A stretch of DNA of 64,000 nucleotides from contig CAWJNN010000016.1 in the NCBI GenBank assembly GCA_963844115.1, positions 13,175 to 77,174 on the forward strand, given 5' to 3'. The notes under the pieces are model-generated. The model was not told where the DNA came from. It was given only the letters and a program-made list of their open reading frames with translations, and ran no database searches. This document shows, one piece after another, positions 27,623 to 37,510 of this stretch; position 1 is the stretch's first letter; every line of letters begins with the position of its first letter. This stretch comes from CS4-C045 sp963844115 (lineage in GTDB: Bacteria; Planctomycetota; Planctomycetia; Pirellulales; UBA7805). Made by a program: the position numbers and the translations under genes.

Positions 27623-28747
27623 ATGTCACGAATTGTTCTGGCCATGTCGGGCGGTGTCGACAGTAGCGTCGCCGCCCACCTGCTATGCGAAGCGGGACAT
27701 GACGTCATCGGCGTATTTATGCGGCACGGCGAGCAGTCACCCGTCGCGACCGCCTGCGCATCGGCCGGTGGCGACGGTGGCACCATGCAGCTACCGATTG
27801 TCGATCAACGTCTCGATCACAAGCAGGGTTGCTGCAGTGCCTCGGATGCCGACGACGGACGACGCGTCGCCGACCGGCTGGGCATCCCGTTCTACGCACT
27901 GAACCTCCAGAATGAATTCAGTCGCATCATCGACTATTTCGTTGACGAATACACCGCAGGCCGGACGCCCAACCCGTGCATCGCCTGCAATAACTGGATC
28001 AAGTTCGGCAAGCTCTTTGATTACGCCGATGGCGTTAACGCCGACTACGTTGCGACCGGGCATTACGCTCGACTGCGACCCGACGCCGATGGCAACCTGG
28101 CGATTCACCGCGGCCGCGACGCAGCAAAGGACCAGTCGTATGTTCTGTTCGGAATCGACCGGCATCGACTAGACCGCATGATGCTGCCGGTCGGTGACTT
28201 TGAAAAATCGCAAATCCGCGAATTGGCCAGTCAGATTGGATTGTCCGTCGCCGACAAGAAGGACAGCCAGGAAATCTGTTTTGTTACGAGCGGAAAACAT
28301 GACGAATTCGTCCAGGCACGCCGAGGGGATGCCGATCGTGGTGGCGAGATCGTCACGACCGACGGTACGATCGTTGGACATCATCCCGGGATCGAACGAT
28401 TCACAATTGGCCAGCGCAAACGGCTGGGCGTCGCGATGGGAGAACCACGGTTTGTGGTTCGCATCGATCCCGACACCCATCGCGTGGTGATTGGCACCAA
28501 GGAAGATTTGGCATGTCGCGAACTCACGGCAGCCGATGCAACCTGGTTGGTCGAACCACCGACAGAACCGCGATCGTGTCTGGTCCAGATCCGCTACAAC
28601 AGTTCCGCAGTGCCTGCAACACTGCGGCCGCTGGATGGCGATCGCTTTCAGATTAAATTCGATCGGCCTTGTTACGGCGTAGCACCCGGTCAGGCAGCGG
28701 TCTGTTATGATTCCGATCGCGTCCTCGGCGGCGGCTGGATCGAGTGA
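27623..28747 (+). CDS. mnmA: tRNA-specific 2-thiouridylase MnmA
   Basis: 374 residues. PP-loop AMSGGVDSSVAAH at residues 7-19, first catalytic Cys in TPNPCIACN at about 118, second in QEICFV at about 218, and the C-terminal beta domain with GLIGHHPG-like TIVGHHPGIERFTIGQRK. It thiolates the wobble uridine of tRNA-Lys, -Glu and -Gln. A 25-residue insert between the PP-loop and KQGCCS is rich in Gly and polar residues, as in some long MnmA forms. Starts at ATG 27623 with no strong Shine-Dalgarno sequence. Confidence 0.95.
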   Translation: MSRIVLAMSGGVDSSVAAHLLCEAGHDVIGVFMRHGEQSPVATACASAGGDGGTMQLPIVDQRLDHKQGCCSASDADDGRRVADRLGIPFYALNLQNEFSRIIDYFVDEYTAGRTPNPCIACNNWIKFGKLFDYADGVNADYVATGHYARLRPDADGNLAIHRGRDAAKDQSYVLFGIDRHRLDRMMLPVGDFEKSQIRELASQIGLSVADKKDSQEICFVTSGKHDEFVQARRGDADRGGEIVTTDGTIVGHHPGIERFTIGQRKRLGVAMGEPRFVVRIDPDTHRVVIGTKEDLACRELTAADATWLVEPPTEPRSCLVQIRYNSSAVPATLRPLDGDRFQIKFDRPCYGVAPGQAAVCYDSDRVLGGGWIE

Positions 28748-28785
28748 CGTGCGGGATGAGAGATGCGGACCGGTTGCAGCAGGTT

Positions 28786-28851
28786 GTTTAACCCGTTGCC
28801 GCAGGCGAGGCGGCACCTAAGTTCGACCTCGCCTTCGGCAACGGGTTAAAC
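28786..28851. repeat. Hairpin element with GTTTAACCCG...TTAAAC ends
   Basis: 25-base arms (28786-28810, starting GTTTAACCCGTTGCCG, and 28827-28851) pair with one mismatch around a 16-base loop. It lies between mnmA and the AOR gene, which converge on it, so a bidirectional terminator role is possible. Elements with the same GTTTAA/TTAAAC ends occur at 30798 and 34091. Confidence 0.65.
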
Positions 28852-28895
28852 GAGCCACCGACTGGCCAACAAAGGCCGACCGGCCGTCGAATCAG

Positions 28896-30719
28896 CTAAA
28901 CCGAATTCAAGCCCATTGCGGTCAGCCTGTCGTTTGCGATGAATCCGTCCGGCGACCAGCCGCGCTGGACGTTGTAGGCCTGTATGAGTTCCTTCAATCG
29001 CTCGGTGGACAGCACAGCCCGCGGGTCTCCTTCCAGCGGCTTGTCGAGAAATCGAGCTGGCAGCGCGTCTTCCTCCGGACCCCAGCCAGCGCGGATGTTA
29101 AACAGCTTCTTCGCGGTCACGATCCGAGCGGCCGTCTGATCCAGTTCCTCCGACGTGACGTCCCACCCCGTTACCAGTCGCAGCATTTCTGCGGCCTCGC
29201 CAAAAAAATCGTCGAAAACGCCTCGCAAGAACTTGCACAGGATTAGCGAATCCATCACGGCTGCCTTGTCTTCGGTCTGCACGGCCAGGCCGACATCCGC
29301 CGGCAACAAATTGCGGCGATCCACGTCGGACGAAAAGTCGACATCGTACGCAGACGAACGATTGTGATCGGCACCTCGCGTCCCGACGGCGAAGCCAAGC
29401 GCCATGGACTGCAACGCACGCGGTTCATAGCCGGGAAGTTCCAGGCCTTTTACTTGTGGAGCGAAATCGATCGCGCCGTTGCCGATCTGTCTCGCCAGAC
29501 GCCGACTTCCTTCGGCTAATTGCTGTCCAATGCCTTCTCGCCGACCAATCTCATCGATCGCGCGCAGCAGCGCCGCGCCGTCGCCGAACCGCAACCAGTC
29601 GCAATCCAGCAAACCACGCTCCACGCATTCCATCCCAAAGGCGATGGTCGCGCCAGTACTGATCGTATCGAGTCCCAACTGATCACAGCGCCGGGAAGCC
29701 GTCAGAACGACATCGGGGTCACCCACATCACACAACGGCCCCAGCGCGAACAAGTTCTCGTATTCGAGCCGCACACCGCCGGCCTCTTCTTCTCCGTTCG
29801 CCGTTTTGACACCGTAGATATGCTCACACCCGATCGTGCAGGCGACACAACTGGCCTGCGTCTTGCTCCGATCGACGCTCAACCCTTCCGGCGAAAGCGC
29901 TTCCGCCGCCTGGAACTGTCCTGCTTGAAAATTCCTGGTCGGCAGGACGCCCAATCGATTGAAAACCAACAGGTTGGCGGCGGTACCCAGTTCACGATAC
30001 TTGGCGGTGGCTGGGCCAAACGATCGCTTGGACAACTTTTTGGCATAATCGGCCAGCCCTTTGGAATCCGACCAGGCGGTGGTCTTTGTCCCGCGGACGG
30101 CGACGGCCTTGATGTTCTTTGCACCCAACACAGCCCCGTGACCGCCCCGCCCCGCGTGGCGGCCATCGTGGGAAATAGTCGCAAATCGTACTTGCCGCTC
30201 ACCGGCCGGACCAATGATCGCGCAACGGTAATCCGATCCCAATCGGTCGCGTAAGGCGGATTCCGCGTCGCCGACGTTCTTACCCCACAGATCCTCGCAG
30301 GGCTCGATCGTCACGCGACCATCGTCAACCACCAGAACAGACGGGCGATCGCAACGTCCCGTAAGGACCAACGCGTCGCACCCGCTGCGCTTCCCCGCAA
30401 TGGCAAATCCGCTGCTGGCCAGCGAGTCGTTGATCCGATCGGTCAGCGGGCTCTTGCCGACGACGGCGAACTTGGCCGAGGTCGTGAGCGGGCTGCCGAC
30501 CAACGGACTGAAGACGAACGCGATGCACGAACCGGGATCGTACGGATCAAGCTCCGCGGTACCTTCTTTTAGCAAGATATAGACACCCAGACCGCTACCA
30601 CCGATATACGCGCACAATTCGGCCGGCGAAAGCATTACCGTCTGCAGTTGGCCGGTCGATAGATCGACGCGATAGTAGCAGCCGTGGTAACCAGGCACAG
30701 ATTGATCGGATTGGGACAT
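28896..30719 (-). CDS. Aldehyde ferredoxin oxidoreductase family (tungstopterin)
   Basis: 607 residues, full length. [4Fe-4S] ligands are C291, C294 and C298 (SCVACTIGCEH) plus C495 (ILCKFLRG). Pterin-binding motifs include GRGGHGAVLGAKNIKAVAV and VGTRGADHNRSSAYD. AOR-type enzymes oxidise aldehydes to acids with ferredoxin or reduce acids in reverse, using a W or Mo bis-pterin cofactor. The substrate class (AOR, FOR, BOR and others) cannot be read from motifs. It stands alone: no ferredoxin or cofactor genes adjoin it. It is unusual for a mostly aerobic lineage and suggests micro-oxic or fermentative ability. Confidence 0.93.
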   Translation of the reverse strand: MSQSDQSVPGYHGCYYRVDLSTGQLQTVMLSPAELCAYIGGSGLGVYILLKEGTAELDPYDPGSCIAFVFSPLVGSPLTTSAKFAVVGKSPLTDRINDSLASSGFAIAGKRSGCDALVLTGRCDRPSVLVVDDGRVTIEPCEDLWGKNVGDAESALRDRLGSDYRCAIIGPAGERQVRFATISHDGRHAGRGGHGAVLGAKNIKAVAVRGTKTTAWSDSKGLADYAKKLSKRSFGPATAKYRELGTAANLLVFNRLGVLPTRNFQAGQFQAAEALSPEGLSVDRSKTQASCVACTIGCEHIYGVKTANGEEEAGGVRLEYENLFALGPLCDVGDPDVVLTASRRCDQLGLDTISTGATIAFGMECVERGLLDCDWLRFGDGAALLRAIDEIGRREGIGQQLAEGSRRLARQIGNGAIDFAPQVKGLELPGYEPRALQSMALGFAVGTRGADHNRSSAYDVDFSSDVDRRNLLPADVGLAVQTEDKAAVMDSLILCKFLRGVFDDFFGEAAEMLRLVTGWDVTSEELDQTAARIVTAKKLFNIRAGWGPEEDALPARFLDKPLEGDPRAVLSTERLKELIQAYNVQRGWSPDGFIANDRLTAMGLNSV

Positions 30720-30797
30720 CGCCTACCGTCGAGTGGACTTTGGGAGCAACCTATTATAAGGTGTTACGGCAACTGATTTCAGAGGTTTCCCATCCAT

Positions 30798-30856
30798 CGT
30801 TTAATCCCGGCGGCCGGGACAGGCGCCGGCTAGTCCAGGCGGCTGGGCGTTAAACG
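30798..30856. repeat. GTTTAATCCCGG...TTAAACG element
   Basis: An imperfect palindrome with GC-rich centre GGCCGGGACAGGCGCCGGC and GTTTAA / TTAAAC ends. It sits 20 bases before ygfZ and is closely similar to 34091-34166. Confidence 0.55.
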
Positions 30857-30875
30857 AATTGGCTCGCACGGCAAC

Positions 30876-31859
30876 ATGTCCCTGCATCCTCAAATCGATT
30901 TCCAAGCTCAATACGACGCCTGCCGCAACGCCTGCGGGTTGGCGATCTGGCCGAATCGCAGCCTGATCGAGCTAACCGGCGAAGATCGTGCCAAGTTCCT
31001 ACATAGCTTTTGCACGAACGACATCAACGGTCTACAGCCCGGAACCGGCTGCGAACTGTTTATCACCGACGTAAAGGGTAAGACGCTGGGTTATGGTATT
31101 GTCCTGTGCCTCGAGGACGCGTTGGTCCTGGAAACGGCGGGCGGCCAGGCCGATACGTTGATAACGCACCTTGATCGTTATCTTTTGCGGGAGAAGGTCA
31201 CCATCGCGGATCGTAGCCAGCAGTGGACACAGCTACTGACGATCGGCCCGAAAACGGCGGAGATCATCCAGGCTCAGTTCGCCGTCGAGGTTCCTCCGAA
31301 TCGATTGGAACATCGAGCGTCGGAGGTCGATGGCCACCGGGTCGTGGTTTACCACACGGACTTCTTTGGTTCGCAGGCGTTTGGCTTTTTCGGCCCACCC
31401 GCGGTCATCGAATCGGTCGCGCGGCGTATAGCAGTCGATGCCATCGCTTGCGACCAGAAGGTTGTCGACACGCTTCGCCTCGAGGCGGGAACTCCCTGGT
31501 TCGGCCGGGATATCACCGCCGACCACCTGCCCCAGGAAGTACATCGCGACGAGCGGGCGATCAGCTTCGCCAAGGGATGTTATCTAGGTCAGGAGACCGT
31601 CGCAAGGATTGACGCGTTGGGTCACGTCAACCGCATCTTGTGCGGAGTGCGGTTCGCGACATCAGATATACCACCGCCTGGCACGACATTGAAAAGTGAT
31701 GGCAAGGAGGTTGGCGCTGTAACGTCTGCCGCCTTTTCGCCGCAACTCAAAGCCGCCTTGGCCCTGGCCTACCTTCGACGCGGTAAAGCGCAACCTGGGC
31801 AGGCATTGGACTCCGATGCGGGAGTCGCCGAAGTTATCGCCTTGCCAGTCATCTCGTGA
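30876..31859 (+). CDS. ygfZ: Folate-binding YgfZ-type protein
   Basis: 327 residues. GcvT-like fold: WPNRSLIELTGEDRAKFLHS near the N-terminus and the YgfZ signature KGCYLGQETVARIDALGHVNR (K-G-C-Y-x-G-Q-E) near residue 230. These proteins bind folate and support repair or assembly of some Fe-S enzymes such as the MiaB radical-SAM enzyme. The Cys of the signature is present. Its neighbours, the Fe-S enzyme AOR and an iron-handling locus, fit such a role but prove nothing. Starts at ATG 30876. Confidence 0.9.
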   Translation: MSLHPQIDFQAQYDACRNACGLAIWPNRSLIELTGEDRAKFLHSFCTNDINGLQPGTGCELFITDVKGKTLGYGIVLCLEDALVLETAGGQADTLITHLDRYLLREKVTIADRSQQWTQLLTIGPKTAEIIQAQFAVEVPPNRLEHRASEVDGHRVVVYHTDFFGSQAFGFFGPPAVIESVARRIAVDAIACDQKVVDTLRLEAGTPWFGRDITADHLPQEVHRDERAISFAKGCYLGQETVARIDALGHVNRILCGVRFATSDIPPPGTTLKSDGKEVGAVTSAAFSPQLKAALALAYLRRGKAQPGQALDSDAGVAEVIALPVIS

Positions 31860-32125
31860 CGGCCGGCGGCAACATTCGCAATGCATCGCGGCCTGGTCCA
31901 CTGGCCGCTGCCGCGTGCCGCGCTCTTCGCTTTGCAATGCGTCGCCAGATAACGGGTGCCAGCAGATAACCGGTGTTGCCAGACAACGGGTAACGCGCTG
32001 GGCGCACTTGTCCCTGGTCTGTAGACACTTGAAATTATCGAATAGACATCTCTAAAATCAAACGCTTGCGAGGGATGAACCCGATTCACGACGAGTGACG
32101 TTTTGAGCGAGAGGATTAGTCTGCC

Positions 32126-34075
<1,950 letters not shown>

Positions 34076-34090
34076 AACCTGCTGCCGGTT

Positions 34091-34166
34091 GGTTTAATCC
34101 CGCGCACCGGGACAGGCACCGGCTTGATACTGCCGCTCAGCCGGCGCCTGCGGCTGGGCGCTAAAC
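34091..34166. repeat. GTTTAATCCCGC...CTAAAC element
   Basis: Begins GTTTAATCCCGCGCACCGGG, continues ACAGGCACCGGC and ends GGCTGGGCGCTAAAC: an imperfect palindrome closely similar to 30798-30856, starting 16 bases after the acs stop. Confidence 0.55.
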
Positions 34167-34222
34167 TAATATCGAGCCAAAACCCATCCATCCGCTGCGT
34201 GTCCACCACCGTCGGCTCGATA

Positions 34223-34275
34223 TTGACAGGCAGGACCGCCGGGCTACAATAATGCTTATTGAGATTGATTCTCAT
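34223..34275 (+). promoter_or_regulatory. Sigma-70 promoter with downstream Fur-like box
   Basis: TTGACA (34223-34228), 16-base spacer, TACAAT (34245-34250): 11 of 12 consensus bases. Directly over the expected start site lies the palindrome TGAGA-TTGAT-TCTCA (about 34260-34274), inside AATGCTTATTGAGATTGATT, resembling Fur operators. A repressor here would block initiation of the BFD-type ferredoxin gene when iron is plentiful. The promoter match is strong; Fur binding is inferred. Confidence 0.65.
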
Positions 34276-34302
34276 CCTGCGCCCCGTTAATTGACGAGAT
34301 CT

Positions 34303-34599
34303 ATGGTAGTGTTGACCACCACCACGGTGAACGTGAGGCAAGTCGCCCAAGACCGGACGATCTGTTATTGCTTCAGCGTCAAAGAGTCGGTGATCAGCGA
34401 TTCCATCGATGCGTTAGGCGCGACAACGGTCGCGGACGTCTCTGCGCAGACGAACGCCGGCAAGGGGTGCACCGCCTGTCACTGCCGCATCAAACGCATG
34501 CTTGCCGGTCAGCCGGCAGTGTGCAGCGGGTTTGCAGTCTGCGCGGTGTGCGACGAGTGCGGAGTGCATGCGACTCTGTGTGAATGCAAGGTGGCTTGA
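34303..34599 (+). CDS. bfd: BFD-type [2Fe-2S] ferredoxin with extra Cys cluster
   Basis: 98 residues from ATG 34303. The BFD [2Fe-2S] pattern is present: C21-x-C23 (ICYCF), 32 residues, C56-x2-C59 (GKGCTACHC). E. coli Bfd reduces bacterioferritin haem to release stored iron. Here an extra tail holds six more Cys in 22 residues (C74, C80, C83, C86, C93, C95), enough for another cluster or a zinc site; this is not part of the canonical 64-residue Bfd. It stands tail-to-tail with a bacterioferritin gene 7 bases away, behind an apparent Fur-controlled promoter. Confidence 0.82.
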   Translation: MVVLTTTTVNVRQVAQDRTICYCFSVKESVISDSIDALGATTVADVSAQTNAGKGCTACHCRIKRMLAGQPAVCSGFAVCAVCDECGVHATLCECKVA

Positions 34600-34606
34600 G
34601 CCGCAT

Positions 34607-35089
34607 TCAAGCGGCTGGTTTCTCGCCCATCTGCTGAGCCAGGTAATTCTTCAAACCGACGCTTTCGATGAGGTCCAACTGCGCTTCAGCCCAATCGATA
34701 CTCTCTTCGGACTCGACAACCATCCGCTCCATCAGTTCTTTGCTACCGGCATCCTTCTCGGAGGCGGCCAGCTGCACGGCCTCGTTGTAGGTAGCGGCAC
34801 CCTTCATTTCGAGCGCCAGACTGTTTTCGATTTGTTCCTTGGGAGTCGGACCCACGTTGATTACGTCGTAGCGAGCGATTTCCGGAACACCGTCCAGGAA
34901 GAGCACCCGATCGATCACCGCCTCGGCGTGTCGCATCTCTTCCAACGATTCGGCATAGAAGTGATCCGCCAGTTTGTTCAATCCCCAGTCGCGACACATC
35001 TTCGAGCTGATGAAATAGAGATTAATAGCGGTTAATTCAATCGTCAGCCCCGCATTGAGTGCCTCAATAACTTTTTCACTGCCCTTCAT
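34607..35089 (-). CDS. bfr: Bacterioferritin, haem-type subunit
   Basis: 160 residues from ATG 35089 (GGAGA upstream); a reading from 35179 is not supported. It aligns without gaps with E. coli Bfr: E18, E51, M52 (haem ligand), H54 and E94 are all present. Positions 127 and 130, normally the Glu and His of the dinuclear iron site, are Ser (VVESEESIDW). E126, E128 or E129 might partly compensate. In several bacteria one Bfr subunit binds haem and lacks a full ferroxidase centre while a second supplies it, so a partner gene elsewhere is likely. It stores iron in a 24-mer cage. Confidence 0.9.
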   Translation of the reverse strand: MKGSEKVIEALNAGLTIELTAINLYFISSKMCRDWGLNKLADHFYAESLEEMRHAEAVIDRVLFLDGVPEIARYDVINVGPTPKEQIENSLALEMKGAATYNEAVQLAASEKDAGSKELMERMVVESEESIDWAEAQLDLIESVGLKNYLAQQMGEKPAA

Positions 35090-35280
35090 AGCATTTCTCC
35101 AGTATTCAATTCCCAGGCGCTTATCGTCTCCAAGGATTCTAAAACGCCTTGGCGAATCTGGCCAGTGGCAAATGACCAAACACGTGTCAAACGATCGTTT
35201 CGTCGACCAGCGCGCGACCTGAACCGTTGCACGCGATTAAATGCGGTCAGTTATTGAGATGTTGTATCTACTGGTGGCTT

Positions 35281-36096
35281 TCATTGGATAACGACGGCCC
35301 CGTTCATTACCGTGCCGCCGCGGTAGCCTTTGAATTTTTCATAGAAGGCGTGGATCTTGGGATGCTTCTTCGCCAGTTCGTCCGCATCTTTGGCGATGTA
35401 GCGATTGAATTTCGGCTCACCGTCTTCCGGCGTTTCGCACGTATGAACAACGATTCCCTTACCCTTTTCGCTATCCAGGATCATTACTCCCAGACCGCTA
35501 CCCTGGATAATATCGACCATTCGAGTGCCATCGACGACACCCGAGACGACAATCTGCGAACCGTATCCCAACCGGACTCGCCCACCTCCAATCGAGATCC
35601 CGCCACCCTGATGAAGTTGAATGGGACTGTTCGCGCCAATGCCCCGCACCATGGTGACACCCAACCAGTTTCCCGCTGGTACTTCGTAGTGCGGTACCGC
35701 CAATATCTCGTTCGCTTGTTCCGCGATGCTCGAATTCTCAGAATCGCTCAACGCTTGCAACGCCTTAACACACGCGTCCCGTACCTGCTCGTCTTCCGCT
35801 CGATAAAAATGTTTCAGCACAACGAAGGCTCGGACTTGGACTTCGAGGCTGGTCGACTGCGCGGCATCCACGATCGGCTGCACCGCGGCGACCCCGGCAG
35901 TGCTCAACTCGATCGTAGCCGCCTCTCGCTCGGCAAAGCTGTCGCTATCCAGCTCTTCAATCCATTTTCGCACCTGCTGTTCCGTTACCGCCGGTCGGTG
36001 AGCCTGGTCAATCTCTGCAGGAGCATCTTCGGCCCGTGCCGCGGGAGCAACAACCAACAGCAGCAGCATCAACAGTATCAGTGGCAACCGGTTCAT
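35281..36096 (-). CDS. Secreted protein with HEAT-like N-terminal region
   Basis: 271 residues, signal peptide MNRLPLILLMLLLLVVAPAARA. Residues about 35-130 are helical and HEAT/PBS-like (LDSDSFAEREAATIELSTAG, LEVQVRAFVVLKHFY). The C-terminal half is glycine-rich beta (GGGISIGGGRVRLGYG) with no motif I recognise. Similar planctomycete proteins combine HEAT and PDZ-like parts, but no PDZ signature is visible here. Probably periplasmic; function unknown. Confidence 0.7.
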   Translation of the reverse strand: MNRLPLILLMLLLLVVAPAARAEDAPAEIDQAHRPAVTEQQVRKWIEELDSDSFAEREAATIELSTAGVAAVQPIVDAAQSTSLEVQVRAFVVLKHFYRAEDEQVRDACVKALQALSDSENSSIAEQANEILAVPHYEVPAGNWLGVTMVRGIGANSPIQLHQGGGISIGGGRVRLGYGSQIVVSGVVDGTRMVDIIQGSGLGVMILDSEKGKGIVVHTCETPEDGEPKFNRYIAKDADELAKKHPKIHAFYEKFKGYRGGTVMNGAVVIQ

Positions 36097-36532
36097 CTCG
36101 TGCCTTTTAAACAGAAACGAAAGAGGGTCTCGAATGGGCGTTGCTGAATTAACCTAATCCTGACACAACCAGCCATTGAGTCAATGGAGTTTTCAACTGA
36201 ACCCGTTTCCCGTGCAGTTACAAGTGAACTAGACGTGATGATGAGAAGTGTGCCGGTCGGAATAAGACCGTAGGCCGAAACAAGCGAAGCGCAGTTCCGG
36301 CGTTTTCTGGCAATTGACTGCCGGAGCAGCGCAGAGCTCGTTCGCGGCCTACTTTTTGTGTTTTCAGAACGATCACTTCTCGGAGCGGCTACCTACGTGC
36401 CAGCCGAAGAAAACCAGATACATTTTCGGTTGGATTTCTTTCGGGTATCGTACACTTCGTGGCAACGGGGCGAGCGGTTTCGCGCACGCCAAAGATCGGG
36501 AATTCAAAAAGCGGACCGAAGGGAGAAGCACA
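36097..36532. repeat. Intergenic gap with a dispersed repeat
   Basis: 436 bases between two divergent genes. 36273-36300 (GGCCGAAACAAGCGAAGCGC and on to TTCCGG) recurs, inverted, at 56472-56499. CTCGTTCGCGGCCTACTT at about 36338-36355 echoes the hairpin at 5643. I find no convincing promoter motifs; an in-frame extension of the next gene to 36314 runs through this repeat and is not supported. Confidence 0.5.
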
Positions 36533-37510
36533 TTGGTAAGAATACGTTCGGCAATTCGCGACGCGGCGACCGCACTGCGCACGTGCTGGTGGCAGTTGGT
36601 CGTCACGGATGTCATCTACAAGATCGTGGCACTTATCGTGCTCACGCCCCTTACCGGCATCCTGCTTCGAATTTTAATTGCGACGTCGGGCGAAGCGGTC
36701 CTTTCCGATCAGGACATATTGTATTTCTTCCTGGGACCGGTGGGCTGGCTGTGTTTCATTACGATCGGAGCGCTGTGGATCGGAATCATCGCGGTCGAAC
36801 AGGCCGCGCTGATGGCGATCCTGGCGTCGGTCGAACAGCAACCTATCACCGTTCTGGGTGCCCTGCGGTTCGCTCGAGTCAACGCCTGGCACGTGACCAA
36901 AGTGACTGGCCGCATGGTTGCGTTCGTGTTGCTGGTGCTGGCACCGTTCCTGCTTGCAGCCGCCGCGGCCTACTACTTCTTGCTGCGCGAATTCGACATC
37001 AACTACTACCTGCAAGAAAAACCACCTGAATTTCTCTGGGCAGTGGGCATTGCGGGCGGACTGGTGGCCGTGCTGGTCGCGATCCTGTTGTGGTTTGTTA
37101 CCGGCTGGTTCTTTGCCATTCCGATCGCTGTCTTCGAAGATGTTCGTTCGATGCAGGTTCTACGGACGAGCCGCGAGCGAGTGTTCGGGCATCGTCGTAC
37201 GATCGTCATTTACATCATCGGCTGGCTCGTGTTGACCCCTGTCTGCTCTGCGATCGCAACGGCGGCGGTCATCGGCTTGGGGCACTTCTTCGTCCCACGA
37301 GCTACCGGTTCACTGGCACTACTGGCCGTCGCAATCGGCGTGACGATGATCTTATGGACCGTCGTGAACCTGGCCGTGCACTTGTTGAGCACCATTTCTT
37401 TCTCGACGCTGCTGTACAAACTGTACCGACAAATTGGCAGCAACGACGACGCGGCGTCGGCGACCTTGAATCTATCGGATGCGACGGAAAGCGGGCCCGG
37501 ATCCGTTTGA
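36533..37510 (+). CDS. GPDPase_memb-like integral membrane protein
   Basis: About 325 residues from TTG 36533, chosen because AGGGAGAAG ends 5-6 bases upstream. Six or so membrane segments (LIVLTPLTGILLRILI, AFVLLVLAPFLLAAAAAYYF, LVAVLVAILLWFVTGWFFA, and others). It resembles the membrane domain that precedes the catalytic domain in membrane-bound glycerophosphodiesterases. Here the catalytic domain follows in another frame. The stop TGA (37508-37510) overlaps a TTG start at 37507. Either two translationally coupled genes or one gene split by a missing base. Confidence 0.72.
   Translation: MVRIRSAIRDAATALRTCWWQLVVTDVIYKIVALIVLTPLTGILLRILIATSGEAVLSDQDILYFFLGPVGWLCFITIGALWIGIIAVEQAALMAILASVEQQPITVLGALRFARVNAWHVTKVTGRMVAFVLLVLAPFLLAAAAAYYFLLREFDINYYLQEKPPEFLWAVGIAGGLVAVLVAILLWFVTGWFFAIPIAVFEDVRSMQVLRTSRERVFGHRRTIVIYIIGWLVLTPVCSAIATAAVIGLGHFFVPRATGSLALLAVAIGVTMILWTVVNLAVHLLSTISFSTLLYKLYRQIGSNDDAASATLNLSDATESGPGSV

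Noticed and set aside
35227..36147. 306-residue plus-strand ORF opposite the HEAT-like gene
   Set aside because: The minus strand has a signal peptide and repeat pattern; the plus-strand product is unlike any protein and lacks a start signal.
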